The notes below the pieces were generated by a model. The model worked only from the letters and a program-made list of their open reading frames with translations, did no database searches and had not been told where the DNA came from. The translations under genes and the position numbers were made by a program. From Lysobacteraceae bacterium SCN 69-320 (GTDB taxonomy: Bacteria; Pseudomonadota; Gammaproteobacteria; Xanthomonadales; Rhodanobacteraceae), in NCBI GenBank assembly GCA_001725155.1, contig MEFP01000001.1:62001-126000 (forward strand): a stretch of DNA of 64,000 bases. The letters are read 5' to 3'. Each line of letters opens with the position of its first letter. Position 1 is the stretch's first letter. Below, one piece after another: positions 8,490 through 17,144 of the stretch.

Positions 8490-10001
8490 CTACTGCGTCG
8501 GCTGCACGAACAGATCGCGCCGCGGCAGCCCGCCGCTCCAGCCCGTGTCGCAGGAGCAGGTACTGCCGATGCCGCCGCGGACCCGGCAGGAATTGTTGAC
8601 GCCCTGCCGGAAGCCGCCTTCCTGCGACCCGCGCACGCGGGTGCGGAGCAGGTTGGTGCCGGCGATGCCCTCGCCCTGGTCGAGGCAGCTCGCGCCGTAG
8701 CAGTAGCACTGCAGGCCGCCGCCGCCGGCACGGCAGTCCAGGTTCGAGCGGCATCCCGTGCGTTCGGCGAAGCAGCCGTAGGCCTGGATGCCGAGCGAAT
8801 TCGGCTCGCCCGCGGGCGCGATTGCCTGGTAGACGAGGCCGTCGCGGCCTTTTTGCTCGGGGCAGCCGATGGCGAGCAGGCCTTCGTAGGCGGTCTTCAG
8901 GTTGTACGCACGCTGCAGGTTCTTGCAGTCGCCCGAGCCGTCGCCCTTGCACAGCGGCGAGTAGATCTGCATCCACAGTTCCCAGACCGGCTTGAAGCCG
9001 TAGCGGATCGGCTGGTCGCCGCGTCCGCCGCTCGCGATGAAGGCGTCGACGCGTTCCTTCGTCACTTCCTGGGTGAGTGCGGCGCGTGTGCGCGGCGTTC
9101 CGCCCATGACGATCTGGCGCCATTCCGAATGCGTCTTCGACGCGCGTTCGCGCTGTTCGCGCGAGTAGGCCGCGCAGCCGTCGACGCTCCAGCCCATGGT
9201 GGTCGGGTTGTTGCCCTCGATGCCGGCGCAGGCCTTGGCCTTCAGGATGTTCAGGATGTCGGCGGTGCTGGCGGTCGAGCTCTCCCAGCGCTGGAAGCGG
9301 CTGCCGAGCACCTGGCGCACCTGGATGTGCGAGCCGAGCCGCTGCAGGTAGACGACGTAGGGGTCCCACTCGCTCTGCTGGCCGGCCTGCTCGGCGCGGA
9401 TCAGCGGCAGCGCCTCGAACTGCTGCACATCGGAAGGATCGACGTTGGCCTTCGAGAAGCAGTCGCGGCCGCGCTGATTGAAATCGACGGTCCGCGTCGG
9501 CGTCGTGATGTCGATGTGCGTGCTGGCCATGCGCTGGGTGGTGGCGGTGTCCGCGCCGGTCATGGCAGACACCGATCCCCGGGCGGTCAGCCGCGCCGTC
9601 GTGTAGCTGCCGCTGAGTTCGAAGCTGGAGCTCGTCCTGCGCGTGAGTTCTTCCATGCTTTCGGCGTTCTGGAACTGCCGCGTCGCCGAGCCGTCGGGCG
9701 GCGACAGCGTGGCGCAGCTGCCGAGGCGGGCGTCGACGAAGAATTCGTTGCCGGTGCTCGGCGGATCGAAGCCGTTGATGGCCGGCAGGTAGAACGAATG
9801 GCCGAGGCCACGGCAGATGCCGTTCGGGCAGGCCGGCGTCTGCATTTCGGTGCCGGCTTCGTCCGGCGCAGCGTGGGCCGGACGGCCGGCCGTCAGGCCG
9901 AGTATCGCGACGAAGCCGATGAGCGCGGACCAGGCGGCCGGATGTGTGGCGTGGAAGCAACGGGCTTGCGCAGGATTGGCGCAAAGTTCATCGGATTGCA
10001 T
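8490..10001 (-). CDS. Secreted MACPF-like protein with Cys-rich tail
   Basis: 503 residues with an N-terminal export signal (hydrophobic stretch about 24-44 ending PAHA). A good ribosome site (GGAGG) precedes the ATG. Residues 215-226 read Y-x6-LGSHI, which keeps the spacing of the membrane-attack-complex/perforin signature Y-x6-[FY]-G-T-H-[FY]; the flanking strand (QVRQVLGSRF) and the later W-E-L-W segment near residue 340 also fit MACPF folds. Ser/Thr-rich segments around 120-175 are where a transmembrane hairpin would lie. The last 100 residues have many cysteines (C410 to C484) and look like a small disulfide-rich domain. Pore formation against other cells, or a non-lytic surface role, are both possible. 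No homologue is recognised by name. Confidence 0.6.
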   Translation of the reverse strand: MQSDELCANPAQARCFHATHPAAWSALIGFVAILGLTAGRPAHAAPDEAGTEMQTPACPNGICRGLGHSFYLPAINGFDPPSTGNEFFVDARLGSCATLSPPDGSATRQFQNAESMEELTRRTSSSFELSGSYTTARLTARGSVSAMTGADTATTQRMASTHIDITTPTRTVDFNQRGRDCFSKANVDPSDVQQFEALPLIRAEQAGQQSEWDPYVVYLQRLGSHIQVRQVLGSRFQRWESSTASTADILNILKAKACAGIEGNNPTTMGWSVDGCAAYSREQRERASKTHSEWRQIVMGGTPRTRAALTQEVTKERVDAFIASGGRGDQPIRYGFKPVWELWMQIYSPLCKGDGSGDCKNLQRAYNLKTAYEGLLAIGCPEQKGRDGLVYQAIAPAGEPNSLGIQAYGCFAERTGCRSNLDCRAGGGGLQCYCYGASCLDQGEGIAGTNLLRTRVRGSQEGGFRQGVNNSCRVRGGIGSTCSCDTGWSGGLPRRDLFVQPTQ

Positions 10002-10579
10002 TTTCCAACCTCCCTCTGACGCGAGTGGGGAGCGGACCTCGCACCGAGTTCAAGCGTACGAATCGCCGGCTTCCTATCACCGCCGGAACAGGCCGTTTCC
10101 GGCGGAACCCCGGGCGCCGGAATTACTTTGTAAAAATGGGAAAAATCACAGTTCGCTTGTCGGGCGCCTGTTGTGGAAGACAGACGGGCGCAGGCGGAAC
10201 TGCCGTATTCCGCGGCGAATTCCGGTGTGCCCGGAGCGCTCCCGAAGGGCGCCGCTGCGCGCGGCTTCCGGCGTTCGCGCAAGCGGCGCAACAAACGCCG
10301 CCAAGTGCCCGCCGGCCGTCGCGATATTCCCCCGGGCCTGTCCCCGGCGTCGCGACATCGCGATTTCTGCACTCACGTTCATCTGTGTCGCTGAGACACG
10401 ATATGTACACATTGAGACATATCTCTTTGGTCTCATCATTGACATGCAGGAATTGCATGAGGGAGCGCCTATGCAGTGATCCGCTCGCCGCTGTCGTTTT
10501 TCCCGATTCTCACCCCTGAACGAATCGTCGCGCGGGGCGGGCTCGCAACCGCCTGCGCGACCGAACACGGAGAACTGTC
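10002..10579. other. 578-bp intergenic region, no gene seen
   Basis: Lies between the divergent MACPF-like and serine protease genes. Open frames here are short or antisense-like and none has a recognisable domain. It is less GC-rich near 10380-10450, where repeated TGAGACA motifs suggest a promoter/operator zone for the protease gene. Confidence 0.6.
10392..10435. promoter_or_regulatory. TGAGACA direct/inverted repeats, possible operator
   Basis: TGAGACA occurs at 10392 and 10413, exactly 21 bases apart (two helix turns), and GTCTCA occurs in inverted orientation at 10430-10435. The stretch is the most AT-rich of the intergenic region and lies about 145 bases upstream of the protease start. 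The arrangement fits a dimeric regulator or overlapping promoter; the regulator is unknown. Confidence 0.35.
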
Positions 10580-11857
10580 ATGCAACAGAACCTGTTTCGC
10601 CTCGTCGCGCTGGCCGCGGCGATCCTCGCGTGCGGCACGGTCCGCGCGTCCGAAGAGCCGGCCGATGCCGCCGCAAAACCCCGGTCGTTTCTCGATCACG
10701 TCGATCCGGCGATCGTCGCGACCATGCGGCGGCAGGAGCAGCTGCAGCCGGCCGTGACGGCGCTGTACGAAGTGCACCTGCAATCGCCGGGCTCCGGCTT
10801 TGCCGGCGTCGCGTTCGAGGGCGATGGCGTCACGCTGTACTGGAAGGGCCCGCTGAGTCTCGACATGTACAAGGCCGTCGGCCAGGCGCGCAAGGTCGGC
10901 GCCGTCGCGATCAAGCCCGCGGCCTATTCGCTCGCCGAGCTCGAAGCTGCGGCAGCGAAGATCGACGAGAGGGCGCATGTCCTCCGCGGCAGCGAGATCC
11001 AGGCCGTCGTCATGCGCTACGACGGTGCCGGCCTCGACGTCGAGCTGATGCCGCGCGCGACGCTGAAGGAGCGCGCCGCTGCACGCGCGAAGGCGGGCGC
11101 GATCGGCATCGCATCCGCGGAGCAGGTACTGGCCGGTCTCGATCTCGGCGTGCCGGTCACGCTCGCGATCGCCGACGCGCCGATCGAACTCGCGAGCCGC
11201 ACCAACGATTCGCCGGCCTGGAATGCCGGCGGCTACTGGGAGTCGCGCCGCAGCGGCCAGGTGCGCGGTCGCTGCACGACCGGCTTCGGCATCCGCGCGT
11301 ACAACCGTACCTGGGTGCTGACGGCCGCGCATTGCGCGACCGCGCCGGACGTCGGCTACCAGGGCTTCGACGGCCAGTACATGGGCCCGGTGACGCGCGA
11401 GAATTACTCCTACGATCTGATCCTGATCGACGCGGGCGGCTATCACCGCATGTTCGACAACGTTCAGCCCAACGGCAACGACTACAAGAACGTCTATGGC
11501 TGGGGCTATCACTCGGCCAACGAACTGCTGTGCCAGTCCGGATTCACGAGCGGCTACTACTACAGCACCGTCATCTGCGGTCTGAAGACGGGATCGAGCC
11601 AGAACATCTCGGTCTCGTGCAGTACGCCGGACTCCGACGGCGACTGCGGCTACACGATCTACGGCGTGATCAAGACGACGCAGATCAACGGCTCGACCGC
11701 GGTGCGCGGCGGCGACAGCGGCGGCCCGGTGTTTTCGCTGATGGGCGACGGCGTGCGCGCGAAAGGCAGCGTGACCGGCGGCAGCGGGACGACGATGTAC
11801 TTCCAGGACTGGGCCGACGTCATCCGTCTGTACAGCGGCTATCCCGTGACGCCGTGA
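10580..11857 (+). CDS. Secreted trypsin-like (S1) serine protease precursor
   Basis: 425 residues: signal peptide (about 1-23, ending VRA), a pro-region of roughly 190 residues, then a chymotrypsin-fold catalytic domain. The triad is visible: H251 in TAAHC, D279 in YDLILID, S380 in GDSGGP. The long pro-region and compact catalytic part are typical of bacterial alpha-lytic/streptogrisin-like proteases, where the pro-segment folds the enzyme and is removed on export. A strong terminator follows. Acts outside the cell or in the periplasm; substrate unknown. Confidence 0.9.
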   Translation: MQQNLFRLVALAAAILACGTVRASEEPADAAAKPRSFLDHVDPAIVATMRRQEQLQPAVTALYEVHLQSPGSGFAGVAFEGDGVTLYWKGPLSLDMYKAVGQARKVGAVAIKPAAYSLAELEAAAAKIDERAHVLRGSEIQAVVMRYDGAGLDVELMPRATLKERAAARAKAGAIGIASAEQVLAGLDLGVPVTLAIADAPIELASRTNDSPAWNAGGYWESRRSGQVRGRCTTGFGIRAYNRTWVLTAAHCATAPDVGYQGFDGQYMGPVTRENYSYDLILIDAGGYHRMFDNVQPNGNDYKNVYGWGYHSANELLCQSGFTSGYYYSTVICGLKTGSSQNISVSCSTPDSDGDCGYTIYGVIKTTQINGSTAVRGGDSGGPVFSLMGDGVRAKGSVTGGSGTTMYFQDWADVIRLYSGYPVTP

Positions 11858-11866
11858 TCGCGGCGG

Positions 11867-11896
11867 GGCGAGCCTCGTTCGCGAGGCTCGCCTTTC
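11867..11896. terminator. Intrinsic terminator after serine protease
   Basis: Perfect 11-bp stem (11867-11877 with 11882-11892) with a TTCG tetraloop, followed by TTTC. It sits 10 bases after the protease stop and between convergent genes, so it may also serve the MarR gene on the other strand. Confidence 0.85.
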
Positions 11897-12026
11897 CGTG
11901 CGGACCTGGGGCGGTCGGCGTCATTGTCCGGCGAACGTCGTTGCGGACGGGAGCGCGGGTTCCGGCCGCCGACGACGGCAGGAATGGCGAGCGCGGCAGC
12001 GGTTGGGCCGCGGTCGGGTCGGGAAG

Positions 12027-12476
12027 CTAAGCCAGCGCCCGCCCGGCCTTCAGCAGCTTGTCGATGATCTGGCCCAGCCAGCGCTGTTCGTCCGCATCCA
12101 GATGCGCGAGCAGGCGGCGTTCGTGTTCCAGCGCGAGCGGCGCGACTTCGGCATGAACCTTCTTTCCCTTCGCCGTCAGGCTCAGCACCGACTGGCGCTT
12201 GTCGTGGTCGGCCGTGGCGCGGCGCACGCGGCCGTCCTTCATGAGCTCGGCGACGGCGCGGCTGACGGCAACCTTGTCCATGGCCGTGCGCTCGGCCACC
12301 TCGCGTGCAGACAGTCCGTCGTAACGGCCGAGCACGGCGACGACGCGCCATTGCGTGATGGATAGTTGAAAGCGGTCGGCGTACTCGCGTGCGATCGCCT
12401 GGCTGACCGTGTTGGACAGTACCGATAGCTGGTAGGGCAGGAATTTTTCCAGCTCCAGCGGCGTGTTGCCGGCCAT
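12027..12476 (-). CDS. MarR family transcriptional regulator of tyrosine catabolism
   Basis: 149-residue winged-helix protein of the MarR family. The recognition-helix region (about 58-85, with AREVAERTAMDKVAVSRAV) and the wing with the DKRQ pattern are clear. It is divergent from hpd with only 77 bases between the starts, and a perfect palindrome lies in that gap, so it very likely represses hpd and possibly its own gene. The effector is probably an intermediate of tyrosine degradation (inference). Confidence 0.9.
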   Translation of the reverse strand: MAGNTPLELEKFLPYQLSVLSNTVSQAIAREYADRFQLSITQWRVVAVLGRYDGLSAREVAERTAMDKVAVSRAVAELMKDGRVRRATADHDKRQSVLSLTAKGKKVHAEVAPLALEHERRLLAHLDADEQRWLGQIIDKLLKAGRALA

Positions 12477-12498
12477 GCGGCGGCATCCCTTGCAATTG

Positions 12499-12512
12499 GT
12501 TTCAGATGAAAC
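12499..12512. promoter_or_regulatory. Palindromic operator GTTTCAGATGAAAC
   Basis: Six-base perfect arms (GTTTCA/TGAAAC) around a 2-base centre, 23 bases upstream of the MarR start and 41 upstream of hpd. Size and symmetry fit a MarR dimer site that could control both divergent genes. Confidence 0.65.
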
Positions 12513-12553
12513 TATAACGGCGGCCTCACCGATGCAAGCCTGCAGGAGCCCGC

Positions 12554-13639
12554 ATGAGCGCCCAGCCCAATCTCGGCATGAAGCCCACCCAGTTCGACAA
12601 TCCCATGGGCATCGACGGTTTCGAATTCGTCGAGTTCGCCGCCGCCGACGGCCGCCTGCTGCACGAGCTGTTCAAGCGCATGGGCTTTTCCGCCGTCGCG
12701 CGCCACCGCAGCCGCGCGATCACCCTGTATCGCCAGGGCGGCGTGAACTTCCTCGTCAATGAAGATCCCGGTTCCTTCGCCGCCGACTTCGTCAGCGCCC
12801 ACGGCCCCTGCGCCTGCGGCTTCGCGATCCGCGTGCAGAAGCCGGCCTCCTGGGTCGCCGGGCAGGCCGTTGCCAACGGCGGCGCCTACGTCGACCACAA
12901 GGCCGATACGCGCGCGGTCGACACGCCGGTCATCAAGGGCATCGGCGACTGCATGCTCTATCTCGTCGACCGCTACGGCGACAAGGGCGACGTCTACGGC
13001 GACTTCGAGCCGATCGCCGGCGCCGAGCAGAACCCGAAGGGCTTCGGTCTGACCTTCATCGACCATCTGACCCACAACCTCTACTTCGGCAACATGCAGA
13101 AGTGGTCGGACTACTACGAGCGCCTGTTCAATTTCCGCGAGATCCGCTACTTCGACATCAAGGGCAGCAAGACCGGCCTGGTGTCCAAGGCCATGACCGC
13201 GCCGGACGGCGTCGTGCGCATTCCGCTCAACGAGTCGTCGGATCCGAAGAGCCAGATCAACGAATACCTCGACCAGTACCACGGCGAGGGCATCCAGCAC
13301 ATCGCCTGCTTCACCGACGACATCTATGAAACGGTCGAGGCCATGCGCGGCGCCGGCGTCGAATTCCTCGACACGCCGGACACCTATTTCGATGTCATCG
13401 ACCAGCGCGTGCCGAACCACGGCGAAGACGTGCCGCGCCTGGCGAAGAACAAGATCCTGATCGACGCCGACCTGGAAACCAAGCAGCGCAAGCTGCTGCA
13501 GATCTTCACCCAGAACGCGATCGGCCCGATCTTCTTCGAGATCATCCAGCGCAAGGGCAACGAAGGCTTCGGCGAAGGCAATTTCCAGGCGCTGTTCGAG
13601 TCCATCGAACGCGACCAGATGCGCCGCGGCGTGCTGTAA
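12554..13639 (+). CDS. hpd: 4-hydroxyphenylpyruvate dioxygenase
   Basis: 361 residues, normal for bacterial HPPD. Converts 4-hydroxyphenylpyruvate to homogentisate using Fe(II) and O2. The three iron ligands are visible in their usual contexts: H171 (DHLTHN), H249 (GIQHIA) and E329 (FFEIIQR). A CAGGAG ribosome site lies 5 bases before the ATG. It is the first gene of the homogentisate pathway set, under the divergent MarR operator. Confidence 0.97.
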   Translation: MSAQPNLGMKPTQFDNPMGIDGFEFVEFAAADGRLLHELFKRMGFSAVARHRSRAITLYRQGGVNFLVNEDPGSFAADFVSAHGPCACGFAIRVQKPASWVAGQAVANGGAYVDHKADTRAVDTPVIKGIGDCMLYLVDRYGDKGDVYGDFEPIAGAEQNPKGFGLTFIDHLTHNLYFGNMQKWSDYYERLFNFREIRYFDIKGSKTGLVSKAMTAPDGVVRIPLNESSDPKSQINEYLDQYHGEGIQHIACFTDDIYETVEAMRGAGVEFLDTPDTYFDVIDQRVPNHGEDVPRLAKNKILIDADLETKQRKLLQIFTQNAIGPIFFEIIQRKGNEGFGEGNFQALFESIERDQMRRGVL

Positions 13640-13697
13640 CCGCGCCGCGCAGCGACCCTTTCAGCGACCGCGGGTCCAGGCCCGCTTCCGGACGACG

Positions 13698-14999
13698 ATG
13701 GCTCCGAACTACCTTTCCGGCTTCGGCAACGAACACGCGAGCGAAGCGCTGCCGGGCGCGCTGCCGCAGGGACGCAATTCGCCGCAGCGTGCGCCCTATG
13801 GCCTGTATGCCGAGCAGATCTCGGGCACGGCGTTCACCGCGCCGCGCCACCAGAACCGCCGCAGCTGGCTGTACCGGCTGCGGCCGGCGGCGCTGCACCA
13901 GCCGTTCGCCGCGTTCGCGCAGCCGCGCTTCCACAACCGGTTCGACGAAGCGCCGGCGACGCCGAACCAGCTGCGCTGGGATCCGCTGCCGCTGCCGGCT
14001 GAAAACGAGGCGGTGGATTTCCTGGACGGTCTCGTGACCTATGCCGGCAACGGCTCGGCCGCGGCGCAGTCCGGCATTGCGATCCACCTGTACGCGGCCA
14101 ACCGCGACATGCGGGGCCGCTACTTCTACTCGGCCGACGGCGAACTGCTGATCGTGCCGCAGCACGGCCGCCTGCGCATCGCAACGGAACTGGGCCTGCT
14201 CGAACTCGAACCGCAGGAGATCGCGCTGATTCCGCGCGGCATCCGCTTCCGTGTCGACCTGCCCGACGGCGCCTCGCGCGGCTACCTCTGCGAGAACTTC
14301 GGCGCGCAGCTGCGCCTGCCGGACCTTGGGCCCATCGGCTCCAACGGCCTGGCCAACCCGCGCGACTTCCTCGCGCCGGCCGCGGCCTGGGAAGACCTCG
14401 AGGGCGATTTCGAGCTGATCGCGAAATTCCAGGGCGAGCTGTGGCGCGCGGCGATCGGCCACTCGCCGCTGGACGTGGTCGCCTGGCACGGCAACCATGT
14501 GCCGTACAAGTACGATCTGCGCCGCTTCAATACGATCGGTTCGATCAGCTACGACCATCCGGACCCGTCGATCTTCCTCGTGCTGACCTCGCCCAGCGAC
14601 ACGCCCGGCGTCGGCAACATGGACTTCGTGATCTTCCCGCCGCGCTGGCTGGTGGCCGAGAACACGTTCCGCCCGCCCTGGTTCCACCGCAACATCGCCA
14701 GCGAGTTCATGGGCCTGATCCACGGCGTCTACGACGCCAAGGCCGGCGGCTTCGCACCGGGCGGCGGCAGCCTGCACAACTGCATGACCGGCCACGGTCC
14801 CGACGCGGCCAGTTTCGACAAGGCCAGCGCGGCCGACGTGACCCGGCCCGACCACATCGTCGATACCATGGCCTTCATGTTCGAGGCGCGCGGCGTGCTG
14901 CGCCCGACGGCGCAGGCGCTGGCCTCGCCGCAGCTGCAGCAGGACTACCACGAGTGCTGGCAGGGCCTGAAAAAGCATTTCGATCCCCAGCGGCGCTGA
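13698..14999 (+). CDS. hmgA: Homogentisate 1,2-dioxygenase
   Basis: 433 residues, full length. Opens the aromatic ring of homogentisate to give 4-maleylacetoacetate. Iron ligands H330 and E336 ([11 protein letters not shown]) and H366 (TGHGPD) are present, as is the catalytic base H287 in the YDHPDPSIF segment. It follows hpd by 58 bases and precedes the fumarylacetoacetase by 19, consistent with one operon. Confidence 0.97.
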   Translation: MAPNYLSGFGNEHASEALPGALPQGRNSPQRAPYGLYAEQISGTAFTAPRHQNRRSWLYRLRPAALHQPFAAFAQPRFHNRFDEAPATPNQLRWDPLPLPAENEAVDFLDGLVTYAGNGSAAAQSGIAIHLYAANRDMRGRYFYSADGELLIVPQHGRLRIATELGLLELEPQEIALIPRGIRFRVDLPDGASRGYLCENFGAQLRLPDLGPIGSNGLANPRDFLAPAAAWEDLEGDFELIAKFQGELWRAAIGHSPLDVVAWHGNHVPYKYDLRRFNTIGSISYDHPDPSIFLVLTSPSDTPGVGNMDFVIFPPRWLVAENTFRPPWFHRNIASEFMGLIHGVYDAKAGGFAPGGGSLHNCMTGHGPDAASFDKASAADVTRPDHIVDTMAFMFEARGVLRPTAQALASPQLQQDYHECWQGLKKHFDPQRR

Positions 15000-15018
15000 A
15001 GCGCGAGCGGAGCAGAAG

Positions 15019-16020
15019 ATGAAACTAGGAAGTCTCAAGGAAGGCGGCCGCGACGGCACGCTGATCGTGGTCAGCCGCGATCTCTCGCACGCCGTGCGTG
15101 CCGACGGCATCGCAGCCACGTTGCAGCGCGCGCTGGAGGACTGGAGCAGCGCGGCGCCGCGCCTGAACGCGCTGTCGGAACGCCTGAACGCCGCCGTCGC
15201 CGCGGGCACGCCGGGCGCCGTCGACGGCGCGTTCGCGCTGGACCCGGCGCTGCTGGCCGCACCGCTGCCGCGCGCCTACGAATTCGTCGACGGCAGCGCC
15301 TACCTGCCGCACGTCGAGCGCGTGCGCAAGGCGCGCAACGCCGAAGTGCCGGCGTCGTTCTACGTCGACCCGCTGATGTATCAGGCCACGAGCGCCGGTT
15401 TCTACGGCCCGCGCGATCCGGTCGTCGTGCCGAGCGAGGCCTATGGCATCGACCTCGAAGCCGAGATCGTCGTCATCACCGACGACGTGCCGATGGCGGC
15501 GACGCCGGCGGACGCGGCCGGCCACATCCAGCTGATCGGCCTTGTCAACGACGTGAGCCTGCGCAACCTGATTCCGGACGAGCTGGCCAAGGGCTTCGGC
15601 TTCCTGCAGTCCAAGCCGCGCTCGGCGCTGTCGCCGGTGTTCGTGACGCCGGACGAACTCGGCGACGCCTGGCAGGACAGCAAGGTGCATCTGGCGCTGA
15701 CCACGCATCTGAACGACCAGTGGTTCGGCGCGCCCGAAGCCGGCGTCGACATGCAGTTCAACTTCGCCCAGCTCGTCGCGCACGCGGCCAAGACGCGTCC
15801 GCTGAGCGCCGGCACCATCGTCGGCTCGGGCACCATCGCCAACCAGGACACCTCCACCGGCGCGTCCTGTCTGGCCGAGCAGCGCGTCGTGGAAACCCTG
15901 CGCGACGGCAAGCCGACGACGCCGTTCATGAGCTTCGGCGACCGCATCCGCATCGAGATGTTCGACCGCGCCGGCAACAGCATCTTCGGCGCTATCGAAC
16001 AGACCATGCGCGCGCTTTGA
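15019..16020 (+). CDS. fahA: Fumarylacetoacetate hydrolase
   Basis: 333-residue member of the FAH family. Hydrolyses 4-fumarylacetoacetate to fumarate and acetoacetate, the last step of tyrosine degradation. The metal-binding acidic set is visible around residues 115-155 (DPLMYQ... YGIDLEAEIVV). It is of the shorter bacterial type, lacking the extra N-terminal SH3-like domain of the animal enzyme. An AGCGGAGC ribosome site lies upstream. The pathway function is supported by hpd, hmgA and maiA alongside. Confidence 0.93.
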   Translation: MKLGSLKEGGRDGTLIVVSRDLSHAVRADGIAATLQRALEDWSSAAPRLNALSERLNAAVAAGTPGAVDGAFALDPALLAAPLPRAYEFVDGSAYLPHVERVRKARNAEVPASFYVDPLMYQATSAGFYGPRDPVVVPSEAYGIDLEAEIVVITDDVPMAATPADAAGHIQLIGLVNDVSLRNLIPDELAKGFGFLQSKPRSALSPVFVTPDELGDAWQDSKVHLALTTHLNDQWFGAPEAGVDMQFNFAQLVAHAAKTRPLSAGTIVGSGTIANQDTSTGASCLAEQRVVETLRDGKPTTPFMSFGDRIRIEMFDRAGNSIFGAIEQTMRAL

Positions 16021-16067
16021 GCGTGTGTGGTGTGGTGATGTAGCGGAACGAGCTGCTCTCTGTGGCA

Positions 16068-16215
16068 AACCCCATCCCCACCCATGCCCTCCCCTTGAAG
16101 GGGAGGGTTTTTTCCGGCCCGGCACGAGAAAGTTGCATGTTTCAGACTGGTTTTCGCTGTGCTGCAGCGTTGAAGCCCTCCCCTTCAAGGGGAGGGTATG
16201 GGTGGGGATGGGGTT
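16068..16215. repeat. REP/MITE-like element with 40-bp inverted repeats
   Basis: The outer arms (16068-16107 and 16176-16215) are reverse complements over 40 bases with one mismatch, and they enclose 68 bases. Each arm itself ends in a perfect 10-bp palindrome (CCCTCCCCTT / AAGGGGAGGG). Such paired GC-rich palindromes are typical of dispersed intergenic REP-pair or MITE elements. Confidence 0.8.
16087..16113 (+). terminator. Terminator-like hairpin with T6 after fahA
   Basis: The left-arm palindrome (16087-16096 with 16098-16107, one-base centre; 3-4 inner bases would form the loop) is directly followed by six T residues. It would end transcription after fahA and partly insulate maiA. Confidence 0.65.
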
Positions 16216-16405
16216 GCTTGTAGGTTCGGGCGCAAGCCTGGAAAACGCGAGCCTTCGTCCCCGCGAGGCAATAGCGCTGCTCTGAGACGGCCCGAATCTC
16301 AGGCTCCGGCGCGGTTGGCGCAACCGCAAGGTCGGAGTAGATTCCCCGCAGGCCCGGCGCAGCGGCCGGTCGTGACTCAGCGGGCAGCAAAGGGAGTTCG
16401 GGGCG

Positions 16406-17077
16406 ATGTCGACGACGGAAGGCTTGCGGCTCTACAGCTACTGGCGCTCCAGCGCCGCGTATCGCGTACGCATTGCGCTGAATCTCAAGGGGCTGCCCTA
16501 CGACATCGTGCCGGTGAATCTGGTCGCCAACGGCGGCGAGCAGCACTCGGCCGACTATGCCCAGCTCAATCCGCAGGAAGTCGTGCCGACGCTGCTCGAC
16601 GGCGGCCGCGTGATCCGCCAGTCGATGGCCATCATCGAATACCTGGACGAGTCCTACGACGGCGAGCTCAAGCTGCTGCCGCCGACGGCGCGCGATCGCG
16701 CACGCGTGCGCGGCCTGGCGCAGCTGATAGCCTGCGACATCCATCCGCTCGGCAACCTGCGCGTGCTGCAGTACCTCGAACGCGAGTTCAGCACGCCGGC
16801 CGAAGAACGCGAACGCTGGTCGCGCCACTGGATACGCGAAGGCTTCGACGCGCTGGAGGAGCTGCTGGCCGAGAATCCGTCCACCGGCCAGTTCTGCGAA
16901 GGCGACGATCCGAGCCTGGCCGACATCTGCCTGGTGCCGCAGGTCTACAACGCGCGGCGCTGGGGCGTGGATCTTTCCGACTATCCGACCATCGTGCGCA
17001 TCGCCGAGGAGTGCGCGAAGCTGCCGGCGTTCGAGCGCGCGCGGCCGGAGAATCAGCCGGACGCGCCGAAGGCCTGA
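16406..17077 (+). CDS. maiA: Maleylacetoacetate isomerase (zeta-class GST)
   Basis: 223 residues. Isomerises maleylacetoacetate to fumarylacetoacetate with glutathione as cofactor, linking hmgA and fahA. The zeta-class glutathione S-transferase signature SSAAYRVRIAL is at residues 15-25 (the usual form is SSCSWRVR; here the Cys is replaced by Ala). The C-terminal helical domain is complete. It is separated from fahA by a repeat element, so it may have its own promoter. Confidence 0.92.
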   Translation: MSTTEGLRLYSYWRSSAAYRVRIALNLKGLPYDIVPVNLVANGGEQHSADYAQLNPQEVVPTLLDGGRVIRQSMAIIEYLDESYDGELKLLPPTARDRARVRGLAQLIACDIHPLGNLRVLQYLEREFSTPAEERERWSRHWIREGFDALEELLAENPSTGQFCEGDDPSLADICLVPQVYNARRWGVDLSDYPTIVRIAEECAKLPAFERARPENQPDAPKA

Positions 17078-17144
17078 GCCCCCGTCCGCCGGTGTGCGGC
17101 GCGGCGCTCTGGCGCGCGCGCGGACAGCCGCCATAATCGGCCGC

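Larger units (their letters stand above)
16021..16405. other. 385-bp gap with REP/MITE-like element
   Basis: No gene is seen. The left half is a long inverted-repeat element (described separately); the right half (16216-16405) contains only short imperfect hairpins and the maiA ribosome site (AGGGAG). Confidence 0.7.

Noticed and set aside
7060-9984. 974-residue minus-strand frame across DUF4132 and the MACPF-like gene
   Set aside because: It overlaps two real genes; it is out of frame with the MACPF-like gene and rich in Arg/His/Pro as expected of a shadow frame.
10123-10458. 111-residue minus-strand frame in the protease upstream region
   Set aside because: No ribosome site or domain and it covers the putative operator repeats.
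16021-16405. Riboswitch before maiA
   Set aside because: The paired structures are explained by the palindromic repeat element; no known riboswitch core was seen.
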